A DNA stretch of 58,232 nucleotides. It comes from Beijerinckiaceae bacterium. GTDB taxonomy: Bacteria; Pseudomonadota; Alphaproteobacteria; Rhizobiales; Beijerinckiaceae. A program made the position numbers and the translations under genes. Location: the NCBI GenBank assembly GCA_947474545.1, contig CANJJI010000006.1, positions 1 through 58,232 on the forward strand, read 5' to 3'. Below are positions 1-9,057 of this stretch, piece by piece. The notes below the pieces were generated by a model, which saw nothing but the letters and a program-made list of their open reading frames with translations, searched no databases and was not told the origin of the DNA. The first letter of the stretch is position 1. Every line of letters begins with the position of its first letter.

Positions 1-234
1 ACATGGCAGGCGCCAAACGCGGCCCCCGCCAGGCCCTCCGGGAGCCGACAGGCGCTTGCAACGCGCCCGAACCAGCAAAAACGCGCAGCGGGTCCAAGTC
101 TTTGAATCCAGTCCGACAGGCTGCTAGGGAGCGCCAAAACCTTTAATTTCGAATGGATATTTTTGAATTTTGAATTCATGTATGTTCGTAGATGCTCACA
201 AAAAGCAGCGAACAATGGCCCAAGCAGGCAGCCA
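1..234. other. left edge, no supported complete gene
   Basis: A frame open from position 3 to the TAA at 144-146 (47 Arg/Pro/Ala-rich codons) could be the tail of an upstream gene or chance. Positions 111-126 (GTCCGACAGGCTGCTA) look like an insertion-sequence end, but this cannot be tested here. The stretch 145-180 is AT-rich, with TTGAATT repeated, and may hold the promoter of the first receptor gene. Confidence 0.35.
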
Positions 235-1287
235 ATGAATAGAAGAACACAGGCTGTGAAACATCTTGCACGTGCCATGACCCTCTCAGCAAGCCTTGCT
301 GTCAGCGGTGTTACACAAGCAGAAGATGCCACCGACACTTTTTATCGAAGCCGAACCATTTCCATCTATGTTGGCCTGCCAGCCGGTGGCACTTTTGACG
401 CCTATGCGCGGCTGACGGCGGCGCATCTTTCCGGGCATGTGCCGGGCCACCCCAATGTGATCGTGCAGAACATGCCGGGCGCGGGTTCGCTCCAGGCGGC
501 CAATTTTGTATACAACCGCGCACCCCAGGATGGCAGCGTCATTGGCGCCATGTCGTCCAATGTGCCGATCCAGCCGCTCCTTGATGCCTCGGGCGTAAAT
601 TACGACTCGCTGAAAATGAACTGGCTGCCCACGCCGTCCCATGCTGTGAGCGCACTCGTGGTCTGGCACACCTCGTCAGTGAAAAGCTTTGAGGACCTGC
701 GAACTCATGAAGCGCTGTTGGGCACACTCGCGCCGGGTTCTTCCCCGACGATTGCCATCGGGCTTTATAAACATGTGCTCGGTGCAAAAGTGCGAGCCAT
801 CCTTGGTTATCAAGGCCTGCCAGCTGTCATGCTGGCGATGGAGCGCGGCGAGGTGAACGGTTATTCGACTGTGCCTGTCGATGTACTACAGAACACCTAT
901 GGGCAATTGTGGAAATCGGGCCAACTCCGGGTGCTCGCACAAACCGGCAGTCTTCGCGATCCCTTGCTTGCTGATGTTCCCAGTATGGGCGAACTCGCTG
1001 CCACACAGGCCGCCAAACAAATCATCACGCTGGGCACCGCCTCCAGCCGCATGACATTTCCTTATGTGATGGGACCGGGCGTGCCGCCGGCGCGTGTTAC
1101 CGCCATGCGCTCTGCCTTCACGCAGATGCTTGGCGACAGCGCTTTTCTCGCCGATGCTGCGGCGCGGCACATGACGATTGCACCCGTCGGCAGCGAAGAA
1201 GTGCAGGCGATCATTCGCGAGATTTATGCTACACCACCAGAAATCGTGCAGCAGCTTAAAGACATAGTAGCTCTGCAGGGCAAATAA
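235..1287 (+). CDS. Bug/TctC-family periplasmic solute-binding receptor
   Basis: Probable periplasmic receptor of the tripartite tricarboxylate transporter (Bug/TctC) family, which captures small carboxylates. From the ATG at 235 the 350-residue protein opens with a signal peptide (basic start, hydrophobic core, Ala-Gln-Ala before Glu-Asp at about 29/30). The family's strand-loop follows at about 40-60, with a Gly-Gly-Thr-Phe-Asp ligand loop, then an Asn-Pro-Gly-Ala-Gly segment. Translation could also start at 163, but that adds a charged 24-residue leader before a clear signal peptide. Its closest relative in the window is the receptor at 2148; both carry MLAMERGEV. No TctA or TctB membrane gene is nearby, so it is an orphan receptor. 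Ligand unknown; an aromatic acid would fit the neighbours. Confidence 0.85.
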   Translation: MNRRTQAVKHLARAMTLSASLAVSGVTQAEDATDTFYRSRTISIYVGLPAGGTFDAYARLTAAHLSGHVPGHPNVIVQNMPGAGSLQAANFVYNRAPQDGSVIGAMSSNVPIQPLLDASGVNYDSLKMNWLPTPSHAVSALVVWHTSSVKSFEDLRTHEALLGTLAPGSSPTIAIGLYKHVLGAKVRAILGYQGLPAVMLAMERGEVNGYSTVPVDVLQNTYGQLWKSGQLRVLAQTGSLRDPLLADVPSMGELAATQAAKQIITLGTASSRMTFPYVMGPGVPPARVTAMRSAFTQMLGDSAFLADAAARHMTIAPVGSEEVQAIIREIYATPPEIVQQLKDIVALQGK

Positions 1288-1312
1288 CAAAAGCAAATCA
1301 CGGGGGAACAAA

Positions 1313-2080
1313 ATGGACGCGCTTGAAGTCGCAAAAATCGATCTGGTGATCGCCAATCGCGTACTCGCGCGCTGCGGCGCTGTCGAAGCCTATGGCCACG
1401 CCAGCGTGCGCCATCCCACCGATCCCAACCGCTTCCTGTGTTCGCGCTCGCTGAGTCCGGAGCTGGTGACGCGCGAAGACATCATGGAATTTTCGCTCGA
1501 TGGGAAACCGCTGAACGGCGACAATCGCGCCATCTATCGCGAACTCGTCATTCACTGGGCGACCTATGCCGCCCGGCCCGATGTGAATGCAGTAATGCAT
1601 GGCCATCCCAAAAAGCTTCTGCCGTTCACAGTGACAAAAGTGCCGCTGCGCCCTGTTTACTTTGGCGCCAATGAATGCGGCGCAGATATTCCCCTCTGGG
1701 ATATTCGTGACAGGTTTGGCGACACCAATATCCTCATACTCACAAAAGAACACGGCGAGGAGATGGCCAAAGCGCTCGGCCCCAATCGGGTCTTGTTGCT
1801 GCGCGGCCATGGCATGGTAGGCGCGGGGCGCTCGGCGATGCATCTGGTGCGCATCGCAAAATCACTGCTTACCAATGCAGAGATGTACTTGGAGGCCTTG
1901 CGGCTCGGCCCGGTCATCGAGATGACTCCCGGCGAAATGGCCGCACGTGATCAAAGTGTCAGCCATGATGAAACGTCGCCCGCCACGCTGCGCGGCTGGG
2001 ATTATGAAGCTCTCAAAGTTGGATGCGGGGATCTGCTTGAAGAACGACGTGAACGCCTCAAGCGCATGACGGCAGGGTAG
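1313..2080 (+). CDS. class II aldolase/adducin-family protein
   Basis: Cytoplasmic metal-dependent enzyme of the class II aldolase/adducin family, 255 residues. The zinc site is visible: His-Gly-His at 96-98 and a third His at 166 in LRGHGMV, with Glu77 as the likely acid/base. A GGGGGAA ribosome-binding site precedes the ATG, 25 bases after the receptor gene stops. Family members cleave sugar phosphates, but some decarboxylate dihydroxylated aromatic acids, for example the PhtC-type 3,4-dihydroxyphthalate decarboxylases. Lying between two receptors and close to a Rieske oxygenase and a UbiD protein, a role in degrading an aromatic or hydroxy acid is more likely than sugar metabolism. That is inference; the substrate cannot be read from the sequence. 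Confidence 0.85.
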   Translation: MDALEVAKIDLVIANRVLARCGAVEAYGHASVRHPTDPNRFLCSRSLSPELVTREDIMEFSLDGKPLNGDNRAIYRELVIHWATYAARPDVNAVMHGHPKKLLPFTVTKVPLRPVYFGANECGADIPLWDIRDRFGDTNILILTKEHGEEMAKALGPNRVLLLRGHGMVGAGRSAMHLVRIAKSLLTNAEMYLEALRLGPVIEMTPGEMAARDQSVSHDETSPATLRGWDYEALKVGCGDLLEERRERLKRMTAG

Positions 2081-2147
2081 CAAACCGGGGACAGAAACAT
2101 CCTCCATTACAAGAAACAAAACCTTCGGACTATTCAGGGAGATATTC

Positions 2148-3170
2148 ATGGCGCGCACCGGAAAGAACTGGCTGCCAATCCTGTGCGTTGCAATGCCAGC
2201 GCTTTTTTCTCATCAACACGCGGCCCGAGCCCAAAGCCCTGATGTATTCTACAAGGGCAGAACAGTCACGATGCTGATCGGTTATGGTCCCGGCGGCAGT
2301 TATGATCTCTATGGCCGCCTGGTTGCACGCCATATAGGCCGCCATATCCCCGGCGAACCGAACGTCGTGCCGCAAAACCGGCCCGGCGCTAATTCCTATG
2401 TCGCGGCAAATTACATGTACAGCGTAGCGCCGCGTGATGGAGCAACACTTGGAATTGTGACCCAGCAGGTAGCCCTTGACGAATCTCTCGGGACTGCAGC
2501 TGTTCAATACAAATCCGCAGAGTTTGGCTGGATCGGACGTGTGACATCCAATATCGGCCTCATCGTGTCGGGGAGTTCCTCAAAGGCCAAAACAATTGAA
2601 GATGCGAAGAAGTTTGATGTCCCCATCGCGGTGGCGGGCGATAACACGCCGCTGGTTCTGAACAATCTGGCGGGAACACGATTCCGGATCATAGCCGGGT
2701 ATCCCAGCTCGAACGCCAGCATGCTGGCCATGGAACGCGGCGAGGTCGACAGCACGTTTACCTCGTGGAATTCCATCAAGACGACCAAACAGGATTGGCT
2801 CCGCGACAAAACAATAAATCTCATCGTGCAATTGGCGCCCTACCGCCATGCCGATCTGCCCAATGTCCCGGATATGGTCAGCCTTGGCGAAACACCAGAG
2901 CAAAAGCAGATCCTCGCGCTTTATGGCAGCGTCGCCACCATTGGCCGGTCGATCTTTACAACGCCGGGCGTGCCGCCCGAACGTCTCAAGTCGTTGCGCG
3001 AAGCCTTCATGCTGATGACTAGGGATCCGGCATTGCTGGCAGAGATCGAGCAAACGAAATTGGAACTCGATCCGATGCCCGGCGAGGAATTGCAAAGAAT
3101 CGTAGCCAACGCCTCATTCCTGCCGCCAGACCTGCGCGAGCAGGCCCGTCAGGCGCTTAACAACAAATAG
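2148..3170 (+). CDS. Bug/TctC-family periplasmic solute-binding receptor
   Basis: Second Bug/TctC-type receptor of the block, 340 residues. It has a signal peptide ending near Ala-Arg-Ala-Gln at about 29, a ligand loop with GPGGSYDLYGR, and the NVVPQNRPGA segment. A GGGAGA ribosome-binding site lies six bases before the ATG. It belongs to the same subgroup as the receptor at 235: both start the mature part with a Phe-Tyr-x-x-Arg-Thr strand and share MLAMERGEV. The pair probably arose by duplication and then diverged around the aldolase-type gene. No membrane subunits accompany it. It may feed a TctAB pair elsewhere or serve as a ligand sensor; neither can be judged here. Confidence 0.85.
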   Translation: MARTGKNWLPILCVAMPALFSHQHAARAQSPDVFYKGRTVTMLIGYGPGGSYDLYGRLVARHIGRHIPGEPNVVPQNRPGANSYVAANYMYSVAPRDGATLGIVTQQVALDESLGTAAVQYKSAEFGWIGRVTSNIGLIVSGSSSKAKTIEDAKKFDVPIAVAGDNTPLVLNNLAGTRFRIIAGYPSSNASMLAMERGEVDSTFTSWNSIKTTKQDWLRDKTINLIVQLAPYRHADLPNVPDMVSLGETPEQKQILALYGSVATIGRSIFTTPGVPPERLKSLREAFMLMTRDPALLAEIEQTKLELDPMPGEELQRIVANASFLPPDLREQARQALNNK

Positions 3171-3175
3171 CGTGG

Positions 3176-4423
3176 TCACCCGAAATCAGACATCTTCCAC
3201 GCGCCGGGGTGCCGCACGGTCACGCCATGCAATTCTTCCACGGTCTTGCAGCCGAGCTGTCCCAATGTGGCGCGCACATCGTCCGTATAAACGTTGATGA
3301 GATGTCCCGGACCTTTTGGTCCAAGTGCGCCAAGGCTCCACAGGAAACTCTTGCCGGCGAAAGCTGCGTCGGCGCCGCAGGCAATAGCGCGCGCCACGTC
3401 GATGCCCGAGCGTATGCCGCTATCAAGAATAAGCGTCGCCTTGTTGCCGACTGCCGCCTTGATCGCGGGAAGCGCGTCGATGGAGGTCGGTAGCGCTTCA
3501 ATCTGGCGGCCGCCGTGATTGGTGACGAAGAGGCCATCGACACCCAGTGACACAGCCTTTTCCGCATCAGCAGGATGCAATACGCCTTTCAGAACCAGTG
3601 GACCTTTCCAGCGCGCGCGATATTTTTCCACCTCTTCCCAAGTGAAGGCCCCGCCCTGCTCGCGCCGCACGAAAGCAGCCGAATCCGCAAGGCTTGTATT
3701 GGGCGGCATATAGGGATTGAGCGATACAAAGCGCGGAATGCCATTCTTCGCCAGCGACGAAAGCCAATGCGGCGATGTCATCGCATCAAGGCGCAAGCGC
3801 ATGGTGAGCTTGAAGGGGTTGACGATACCGCTTTTCACTTCACGCGACCGGACGGTGCGGGCAGGCGTATCTATCGTCAGAACGAGCACGTGAACACCAG
3901 AGCGTTGCGCGCGGTCGACAAGATCCATGCCGATCTTGTGATCATTATTGGAGAAGCGATAGAGCTGATACCAGAGTACATCCGGCGCAATCTTTGCTGC
4001 ATCTTCAACCGTGATACCGGAAAGCACACCCAGCGTGTAGGGTACACGCGCGGCCTGTGCCGCACGCGCGAAATAGGTTTCAGCGCCGGGGAATGCCGTG
4101 CCCGGTCCGCCAATCGGGGCGATGCCGACAGGCGCAGAATAGGCGCGGCCAAACAACATCGTATCGGCCGGCGGCGGCGCGATCACTTTGCCATATCGCG
4201 GCACGAGTTCTACCGCATCGAGCGCAGCCCAATTGCGCTTGATGCCACCGTCGATGCCAGCCCCGCCGTCCATATATTCGAAAGCGAAATTCGGCATGAG
4301 ACGGCGCGCACGAGCGCGCAGATCCATAGCCGTGGGAAATTTGCGCATCAATGCAAGGCGCTCTTCCATCTCGGCGGGTGTAAGCACCGGCGCGGGTACG
4401 CGCACTTGTCTGCTATCGTCCAT
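3176..4423 (-). CDS. FMN-dependent alpha-hydroxy-acid oxidase/dehydrogenase
   Basis: Flavoprotein of the L-lactate/glycolate/mandelate oxidase family, 415 residues. It oxidises an L-alpha-hydroxy acid to the keto acid. Family marks in order are FEYMDGGAG near the N-terminus (catalytic Tyr region), the barrel strands, the TNHGGRQ active-site motif (catalytic His and Arg), and DSGIRSGIDVARA with GADAAFAGK for FMN phosphate binding. A GTG at 4447 would give eight more residues, but the ATG at 4423 follows GGGAGGAAGAG, so I prefer it. The gene converges on the receptor at 2148, five bases away, and diverges from the receptor at 4594. Its presence with the aldolase-type protein suggests a hydroxy-acid intermediate in the pathway. 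Confidence 0.88.
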   Translation of the reverse strand: MDDSRQVRVPAPVLTPAEMEERLALMRKFPTAMDLRARARRLMPNFAFEYMDGGAGIDGGIKRNWAALDAVELVPRYGKVIAPPPADTMLFGRAYSAPVGIAPIGGPGTAFPGAETYFARAAQAARVPYTLGVLSGITVEDAAKIAPDVLWYQLYRFSNNDHKIGMDLVDRAQRSGVHVLVLTIDTPARTVRSREVKSGIVNPFKLTMRLRLDAMTSPHWLSSLAKNGIPRFVSLNPYMPPNTSLADSAAFVRREQGGAFTWEEVEKYRARWKGPLVLKGVLHPADAEKAVSLGVDGLFVTNHGGRQIEALPTSIDALPAIKAAVGNKATLILDSGIRSGIDVARAIACGADAAFAGKSFLWSLGALGPKGPGHLINVYTDDVRATLGQLGCKTVEELHGVTVRHPGAWKMSDFG

Positions 4424-4593
4424 CTCTTCCTCCCGGAGCCGGCTCACGCCGTCGTTTCGCCAATTGATAGCCTTTTACGTGTGAATTGGCGAGAGGCGCT
4501 AGCCGGTCCCCCACGGCGAGCGGGGACAACGCCCTGTGCGCCTTGCACGAAGCGCCCGGACAGGGCAATCTTTCTGTAAAATGGGAGGAAGGA

Positions 4594-5631
4594 ATGCGGC
4601 GTCTCATCACAGCGGCGGCAATCGGCATGAGCTTGTTCGCTTCACACGCATTAGCCCAGCAAACCGTACCCATACGCGTGGGCATTACCAACAACGCCGC
4701 CGATGTCGGACTTTTCGTGGCTGACAAGCGCGGATATTTTGCAGCCGAAGGCATCAAGGCAGAATTTGTGTCCTTTGCGGCGGCGGCTCGAATGATTACG
4801 GCGCTGGGCTCGAATGATCTGGAAGTAGGTGGCGGCGGCGTCGCCGCCGGGCTGTTCAACGCGGTCGCGCGAGGCATAGGGCTGAAAATCGTGGCCGACA
4901 AAAGCACCTCGGTGCCGGGCTTCGGCTCCGGCGCGCTGATGGTCCGCAAGGATCATCAGGAGAGCGGACGCTTCAAGACGCTGGCTGATTTCAAGGGCTT
5001 CAAGATCGCCCTGCCCGCGCCTGGCACGGCCACCAGCACTTCGCTCGATATGGCTTTCGGTAAATCTGGCATCAGCCTGCGCGATATGGAGCCCATCTTT
5101 CTCTCATTTCCGCAGATGATCACCGCACTTGAAAACAAGGCTGTGGATGGCGGCTTTCTGACCGAACCCATGGTGACCATGGCCGCCAAGAGAGGCCTGG
5201 CGATCAAACTGCTCAGCGATGACGAAATCTTCCCCAATCATCAGATCGCCGTGACGCTCTATTCGGAAAAATTCATCCGCGAGAACCGCGAAAAAGCCGT
5301 CGGCTTTATGCGCGCATTGCTCCGCGGCAATCGCGATTATCATTCGGTCATCATCAATGGTCGCCTCAGCGGCCCCGGTTCCGAAGAGATGATCTCCATT
5401 TTGAATGAGTACAGCGCGATCAAAGACCCTGCCGTCTATCGCGGCATTCAGGTGCATAGCGCTGATCCCGATGGACGCCTGCGGCCGGAAAGCCTGCAGG
5501 CCGATCTCGATTATTTCCGCGCCCGCGGGCTCATTCAGGGCAATGTGGAATTGAAGGACGCCATGGATACTTCCATCGCCGCCGAAGCATTGAAAACGCT
5601 CGGCCCCTATCAGCGCAAGCCACAACAATAA
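4594..5631 (+). CDS. ABC-type solute-binding protein, SsuA/TauA/NMT1-like
   Basis: Secreted 345-residue substrate-binding protein of the NMT1/SsuA/TauA fold, which serves ABC importers of sulfonates, nitrate, pyrimidine-like or aromatic compounds. The start at 4594 follows GGGAGGAAGGA and gives a clean signal peptide ending Ala-Leu-Ala-Gln. The first lobe begins VPIRVGITNNAADVGLFVADKR in two adjoining blocks, typical of this group. No ATPase or permease gene is in the window, so this is a third orphan receptor. The stop is 13 bases before the Rieske oxygenase, which puts both in one transcript and suggests that the receptor binds the oxygenase substrate or a relative. Confidence 0.85.
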   Translation: MRRLITAAAIGMSLFASHALAQQTVPIRVGITNNAADVGLFVADKRGYFAAEGIKAEFVSFAAAARMITALGSNDLEVGGGGVAAGLFNAVARGIGLKIVADKSTSVPGFGSGALMVRKDHQESGRFKTLADFKGFKIALPAPGTATSTSLDMAFGKSGISLRDMEPIFLSFPQMITALENKAVDGGFLTEPMVTMAAKRGLAIKLLSDDEIFPNHQIAVTLYSEKFIRENREKAVGFMRALLRGNRDYHSVIINGRLSGPGSEEMISILNEYSAIKDPAVYRGIQVHSADPDGRLRPESLQADLDYFRARGLIQGNVELKDAMDTSIAAEALKTLGPYQRKPQQ

Positions 5632-5644
5632 GAGGACGCACACA

Positions 5645-6889
5645 ATGCTCTCGCAGGAAGATAATGATCTGCTTACTCGCGTTGGCCCTGGCACACCCAT
5701 GGGCTCGCTCATGCGTCGCTACTGGATACCCGCGGTTTTCACTCATCAGATTGAAAAGGCTGATGGTCCGCCCGTGCGCGTGCGCCTTATGGGTGAAAAC
5801 CTTGTCGCTTTCCGCGATACGCAGGGGCGTGTGGGCCTGATCGACGAACGCTGTCCCCACCGCACGGCCTCGATGTTTTACGGGCGCAACGAGGAATGCG
5901 GATTGCGCTGCGTCTATCACGGCTGGAAATTCGACGTTGAAGGCAAATGCGTTGACCTGCCGAGTGAGCCGCCAGGCAGCACCCTGCAACGCAAGGTCAG
6001 CATCAAGGCCTACCCCTGCCTCGAACGCGGCGGCGTTGTCTGGACCTATATGGGACCGGCTGAACTCAAACCCGAATTTCCAGAGCTCGAATGGACGATG
6101 GTCCCGCCCTCGCACCGCTATGTCACGCGCCACATTCAGGAATGCAACTGGCTTCAGGCCTTTGAAGGCGGTTTCGACACCAGCCACCTTGCCTTTCTGC
6201 ACGGCGGCACTGTTGATATGAGCGTCTCCAGTGTTCCCTCACGTTATGAAGTCGTGCCAACGGATTTTGGCTTTGTCGCCGGCACCGGCCGCGACGTGCC
6301 CCGGCAAGGCAGTAACGAGGCTGAAGTTTTCTGGTCCGCCAATGTCATGCTGATGCCATTTCACAAGATTATCGCGACAAAACCTGAAGGCGCGCATGTC
6401 TGGGTGCCCATGGATGACCATCACACCATGCTCTACAGCGTCGATTTCAGTCCCGACCATCCCTTGACCGACGACGATCTGAAAATGTCGAAAGACTATC
6501 ATTCCATCCACACCGAGAATATTCCGGGCACGGATATAGCCATCGCCAACAAGTCCAACGAATACATGCTTGATCGCGACCTGCAGGCGAGCGGAAAGTC
6601 CTATACCGGCATGCGCGGCCTCGGCATTCAGGATTGCGCCATCCAGGAGAGCATGGGCTATGTCGCCGACCGTACGATCGAGCATCTGGGAGTCAGTGAT
6701 ACAGCGATCATCAAGATCCGTCGCCTGCTTCTGCAATCGTTAAAGGATCACGCAGCGGGCAAGACGCCGCCGGGCCTCGACCCGCGCAGCTATCGCGTTC
6801 GCTCGGCGCGCTTCAAGGCGCCCGAGGGGATTGCCTTTGCAGATCAGGTCGAGGCGCGGGTCCGGATTGATAAAGTTGCCGCCGAATAG
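5645..6889 (+). CDS. Rieske aromatic ring-hydroxylating oxygenase, alpha subunit
   Basis: Terminal oxygenase component, 414 residues, of the phthalate 4,5-dioxygenase/vanillate demethylase-like group. The N-terminal Rieske domain has Cys70-x-His72 and Cys89-x2-His92 with 16 residues between the pairs, binding a 2Fe-2S cluster. The catalytic domain shows Asn168, Glu174, Asp178, His181 and His186 (EGGFDTSHLAFLH), the usual bridge and mononuclear-iron ligands. The protein should hydroxylate or O-demethylate an aromatic acid in the cytoplasm using electrons from a reductase. No reductase or ferredoxin gene is nearby, so that partner must come from elsewhere. The UbiD decarboxylase lies convergent 15 bases beyond its stop. 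Confidence 0.93.
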   Translation: MLSQEDNDLLTRVGPGTPMGSLMRRYWIPAVFTHQIEKADGPPVRVRLMGENLVAFRDTQGRVGLIDERCPHRTASMFYGRNEECGLRCVYHGWKFDVEGKCVDLPSEPPGSTLQRKVSIKAYPCLERGGVVWTYMGPAELKPEFPELEWTMVPPSHRYVTRHIQECNWLQAFEGGFDTSHLAFLHGGTVDMSVSSVPSRYEVVPTDFGFVAGTGRDVPRQGSNEAEVFWSANVMLMPFHKIIATKPEGAHVWVPMDDHHTMLYSVDFSPDHPLTDDDLKMSKDYHSIHTENIPGTDIAIANKSNEYMLDRDLQASGKSYTGMRGLGIQDCAIQESMGYVADRTIEHLGVSDTAIIKIRRLLLQSLKDHAAGKTPPGLDPRSYRVRSARFKAPEGIAFADQVEARVRIDKVAAE

Positions 6890-6904
6890 GCGGCGTGGCG
6901 GCAA

Positions 6905-8467
6905 TCAGTCTTTTTCCAGTGCACTGAAGACAGGTGGCAACCCATCGAGTCCCAGCTCCTTCCAGCGCGCGGCAGCGTTTTTGTAAACGCTGTCGCGCAA
7001 GAGAGTGCGCACGGGAAAATCCTTGATATACTGATGCGGCTTGCATGCGTCGATCATGGCTTTTGAACCATAGGGACGCAGCTCCGGCACATATCGGCTG
7101 GGATCCAGCCCGGTCGACCATGTCTTGCGCTGAAAGTCGATATCATCGACCGGATTGCAGCGCGTCGACATTGCCCATACCACCTGATTCATATCGGCAG
7201 GATCGACATCTTCATCCACAGCGATGATCCATTTGGTAAAATAGGCCGCCGCAGGGCATTGTGCCGCTGCCGCCAGAGCCTGCGCTACATGGCCCGCATA
7301 CATTTGCTTGATCGACACAACCACCATACCCCACCCAGAGGCAGCAGCCGGATGCGAATAGACGCCGCAAATACCGGGAATGCCAAATCGCGCCATATCA
7401 TCCCAGATCGCCGCCGACCGCATGATCGCATAATAGGCGCCGATCTCGCAGGCCGGATAGGTCGCCATCAAGGCCGCTGTGAGGATTGGCTTGCGCCGCA
7501 TATGCAGGGCTTTCACTTCGATCACAGGCTGTGGCGATTCCGGACGCCCATAATAGCCGGTGAATTCCCCGAGCGGTCCTTCCATCGCGACATCGCCCTG
7601 CCGCACAATGCCCTCGATCACGATTTCCGCACGCGCCGGGATGGGCAACGAAACCGCCACGCCTTTCGTAAGTTCCATCGGCACGCCTGTAAGCCCGCCA
7701 ATGATATCAAGCTCCGGCGTGTCGGCGCTGTAGCTTTGCGCAGCCACCATGAACGAGACGGGATCGATGCCGTAAGCCGCCACGACTTCGCACGGTTCGC
7801 CACGCGCCCACCAGGCTTCCCGGTCGAGAAGTCCGTGTTTGCCCGGCGAACAATACATGCCCACGTGGCGAGGCCCCTGCACCATCTGCCTGTAACAGCC
7901 GACATTAATACGGCCAGTGTCAGGATTTCGTGTGAATGTAATGTCGCCTGTACCAATATAATCGCCGCCATCGCGCGGCCAGAAACGCGGCGCGGGCAAT
8001 TTCGTCAGATCGATATCGTCCCCCGTCAGAATGATTTCATTCACCGGTGCAGATTCAGATGCAACGTCTACAGGCGAAATGCGCCGCGCGCCACGTTCCC
8101 GCATGGCAAGGATCAATTCGTTGGTGGAGAGATTCGGATCAAGTCCAACCGCGAGCGCAAACCGCCGCTTGCTAGCCCCCAGCATGTTGGAAAGCACTTT
8201 GGCGCCCGCATAATCGCCACTTTCAACTCTGCCAGAAATGTTCTCAAACAGCAGCGCGGCAGAATTTTCATCCTGCGCCACCATCAGCGTCAACGCCGAC
8301 AATTCCTCTTTGGCGCTGACTGACGCTGTGATGCGCTTCAATCCGCCATCAGCTTCAACGAGATCGAGCCATTCGCGCAGATCGCGCGGCCCGCGCTGAT
8401 TGTCGCCGCTCTGGCCTTTACCAGTCTCAACTTGTGTGTTGCCCGGCGCTTGTGAGTTCTGTTCCAT
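6905..8467 (-). CDS. UbiD-family prenylated-FMN decarboxylase
   Basis: UbiD-family (de)carboxylase, 520 residues from the ATG at 8467, which follows AAAAGAGGG; an upstream ATG at 8500 is less likely. The catalytic triad of the family is intact: Arg193 in CYRQ, Glu296 and Glu301 in EGPLGE, with the spacing seen in fungal Fdc1 (Arg173, Glu277, Glu282). These residues bind and use prenylated FMN, made by UbiX; no ubiX is in the window. The first 25 residues are polar and probably disordered. Family members act on cinnamic, hydroxybenzoic, vanillic and other unsaturated or aromatic acids. Next to a Rieske oxygenase it probably removes a carboxylate in a catabolic route. A ubiquinone role (true UbiD) is less likely in this setting. 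Confidence 0.92.
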   Translation of the reverse strand: MEQNSQAPGNTQVETGKGQSGDNQRGPRDLREWLDLVEADGGLKRITASVSAKEELSALTLMVAQDENSAALLFENISGRVESGDYAGAKVLSNMLGASKRRFALAVGLDPNLSTNELILAMRERGARRISPVDVASESAPVNEIILTGDDIDLTKLPAPRFWPRDGGDYIGTGDITFTRNPDTGRINVGCYRQMVQGPRHVGMYCSPGKHGLLDREAWWARGEPCEVVAAYGIDPVSFMVAAQSYSADTPELDIIGGLTGVPMELTKGVAVSLPIPARAEIVIEGIVRQGDVAMEGPLGEFTGYYGRPESPQPVIEVKALHMRRKPILTAALMATYPACEIGAYYAIMRSAAIWDDMARFGIPGICGVYSHPAAASGWGMVVVSIKQMYAGHVAQALAAAAQCPAAAYFTKWIIAVDEDVDPADMNQVVWAMSTRCNPVDDIDFQRKTWSTGLDPSRYVPELRPYGSKAMIDACKPHQYIKDFPVRTLLRDSVYKNAAARWKELGLDGLPPVFSALEKD

Positions 8468-8595
8468 TCCGTGCCCTCTTTTGAGGTGATGGTGCGCCAA
8501 GCGTCAGCTTCGCGCAACTGGCGACAACAAACTTGCGCTGGCTCAATTCCGTCAGGCGCGAAGAGCTCTATTATTATCATTCCAATAGGAGGCAA

Positions 8596-9048
8596 ATGAA
8601 CATGACCGCTGTGAAACTCGCCGAAGGGGAATGGGTAGTTGTATGCGATGGCGCCAAAGCGCTTATTCTCGAAAATATCGGCGACACCAAGTTTCCCAAC
8701 CTCAAAATATTGTCAGTACGGGAGCAGGATGATCCTCCAACCCGCGAATTGGGGGCAGAGCGGCCCGGTCGCGTACACGCCTCCAATGGCAGTGCGCATA
8801 GTTCGGTAGAACAGACCGATTGGCATGACCGTGCTGAGGAGCAATTCCTACATAAAATTGTGACCGATCTTGAAGCTCATATCGAGCATGGCAAGATCAG
8901 GGATCTGACCATCGTTGCCCCACCCCGAGCGTTGGGCATGATGCGCGCGCATTATAACCATGCCCTGAAAGAAATTCTCAGGCACGAAATCGCCCATGAT
9001 TACGTAAAAAAGCCGGTGAACGAGATAGAAAAACTGCTCACCACTTAA
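8596..9048 (+). CDS. host attachment protein-family protein
   Basis: Small cytoplasmic protein, 150 residues, resembling the bacterial host-attachment family (first linked to plant-cell attachment in Agrobacterium; related in fold to the release-factor-like baeRF families). The opening EWVVVCDGAKALILEN strand, the central His/Asp-rich DWHDRAEEQF helix and the closing IVAPPRALGMMR segment fit the family. An AGGAGG site lies three bases before the ATG at 8596 and nine before an in-frame ATG at 8602, so the true start may be 8602. It stands alone, divergent from the UbiD gene. The biochemical activity of the family is not well established, so I call family membership only. Confidence 0.75.
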   Translation: MNMTAVKLAEGEWVVVCDGAKALILENIGDTKFPNLKILSVREQDDPPTRELGAERPGRVHASNGSAHSSVEQTDWHDRAEEQFLHKIVTDLEAHIEHGKIRDLTIVAPPRALGMMRAHYNHALKEILRHEIAHDYVKKPVNEIEKLLTT

Positions 9049-9057
9049 GCCCGGCGT

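Noticed and set aside
3575-4579. Open frame of 334 codons on the plus strand opposite the alpha-hydroxy-acid oxidase
   Set aside because: It lies antisense to a gene with full FMN-oxidase motifs, is Arg/His-rich as shadow frames are, and has no ribosome-binding site or family features.
7259-8323. 354-codon frame on the plus strand opposite the UbiD gene
   Set aside because: Shadow of a gene whose catalytic triad is clear; composition is His/Arg-rich with no recognisable domain.
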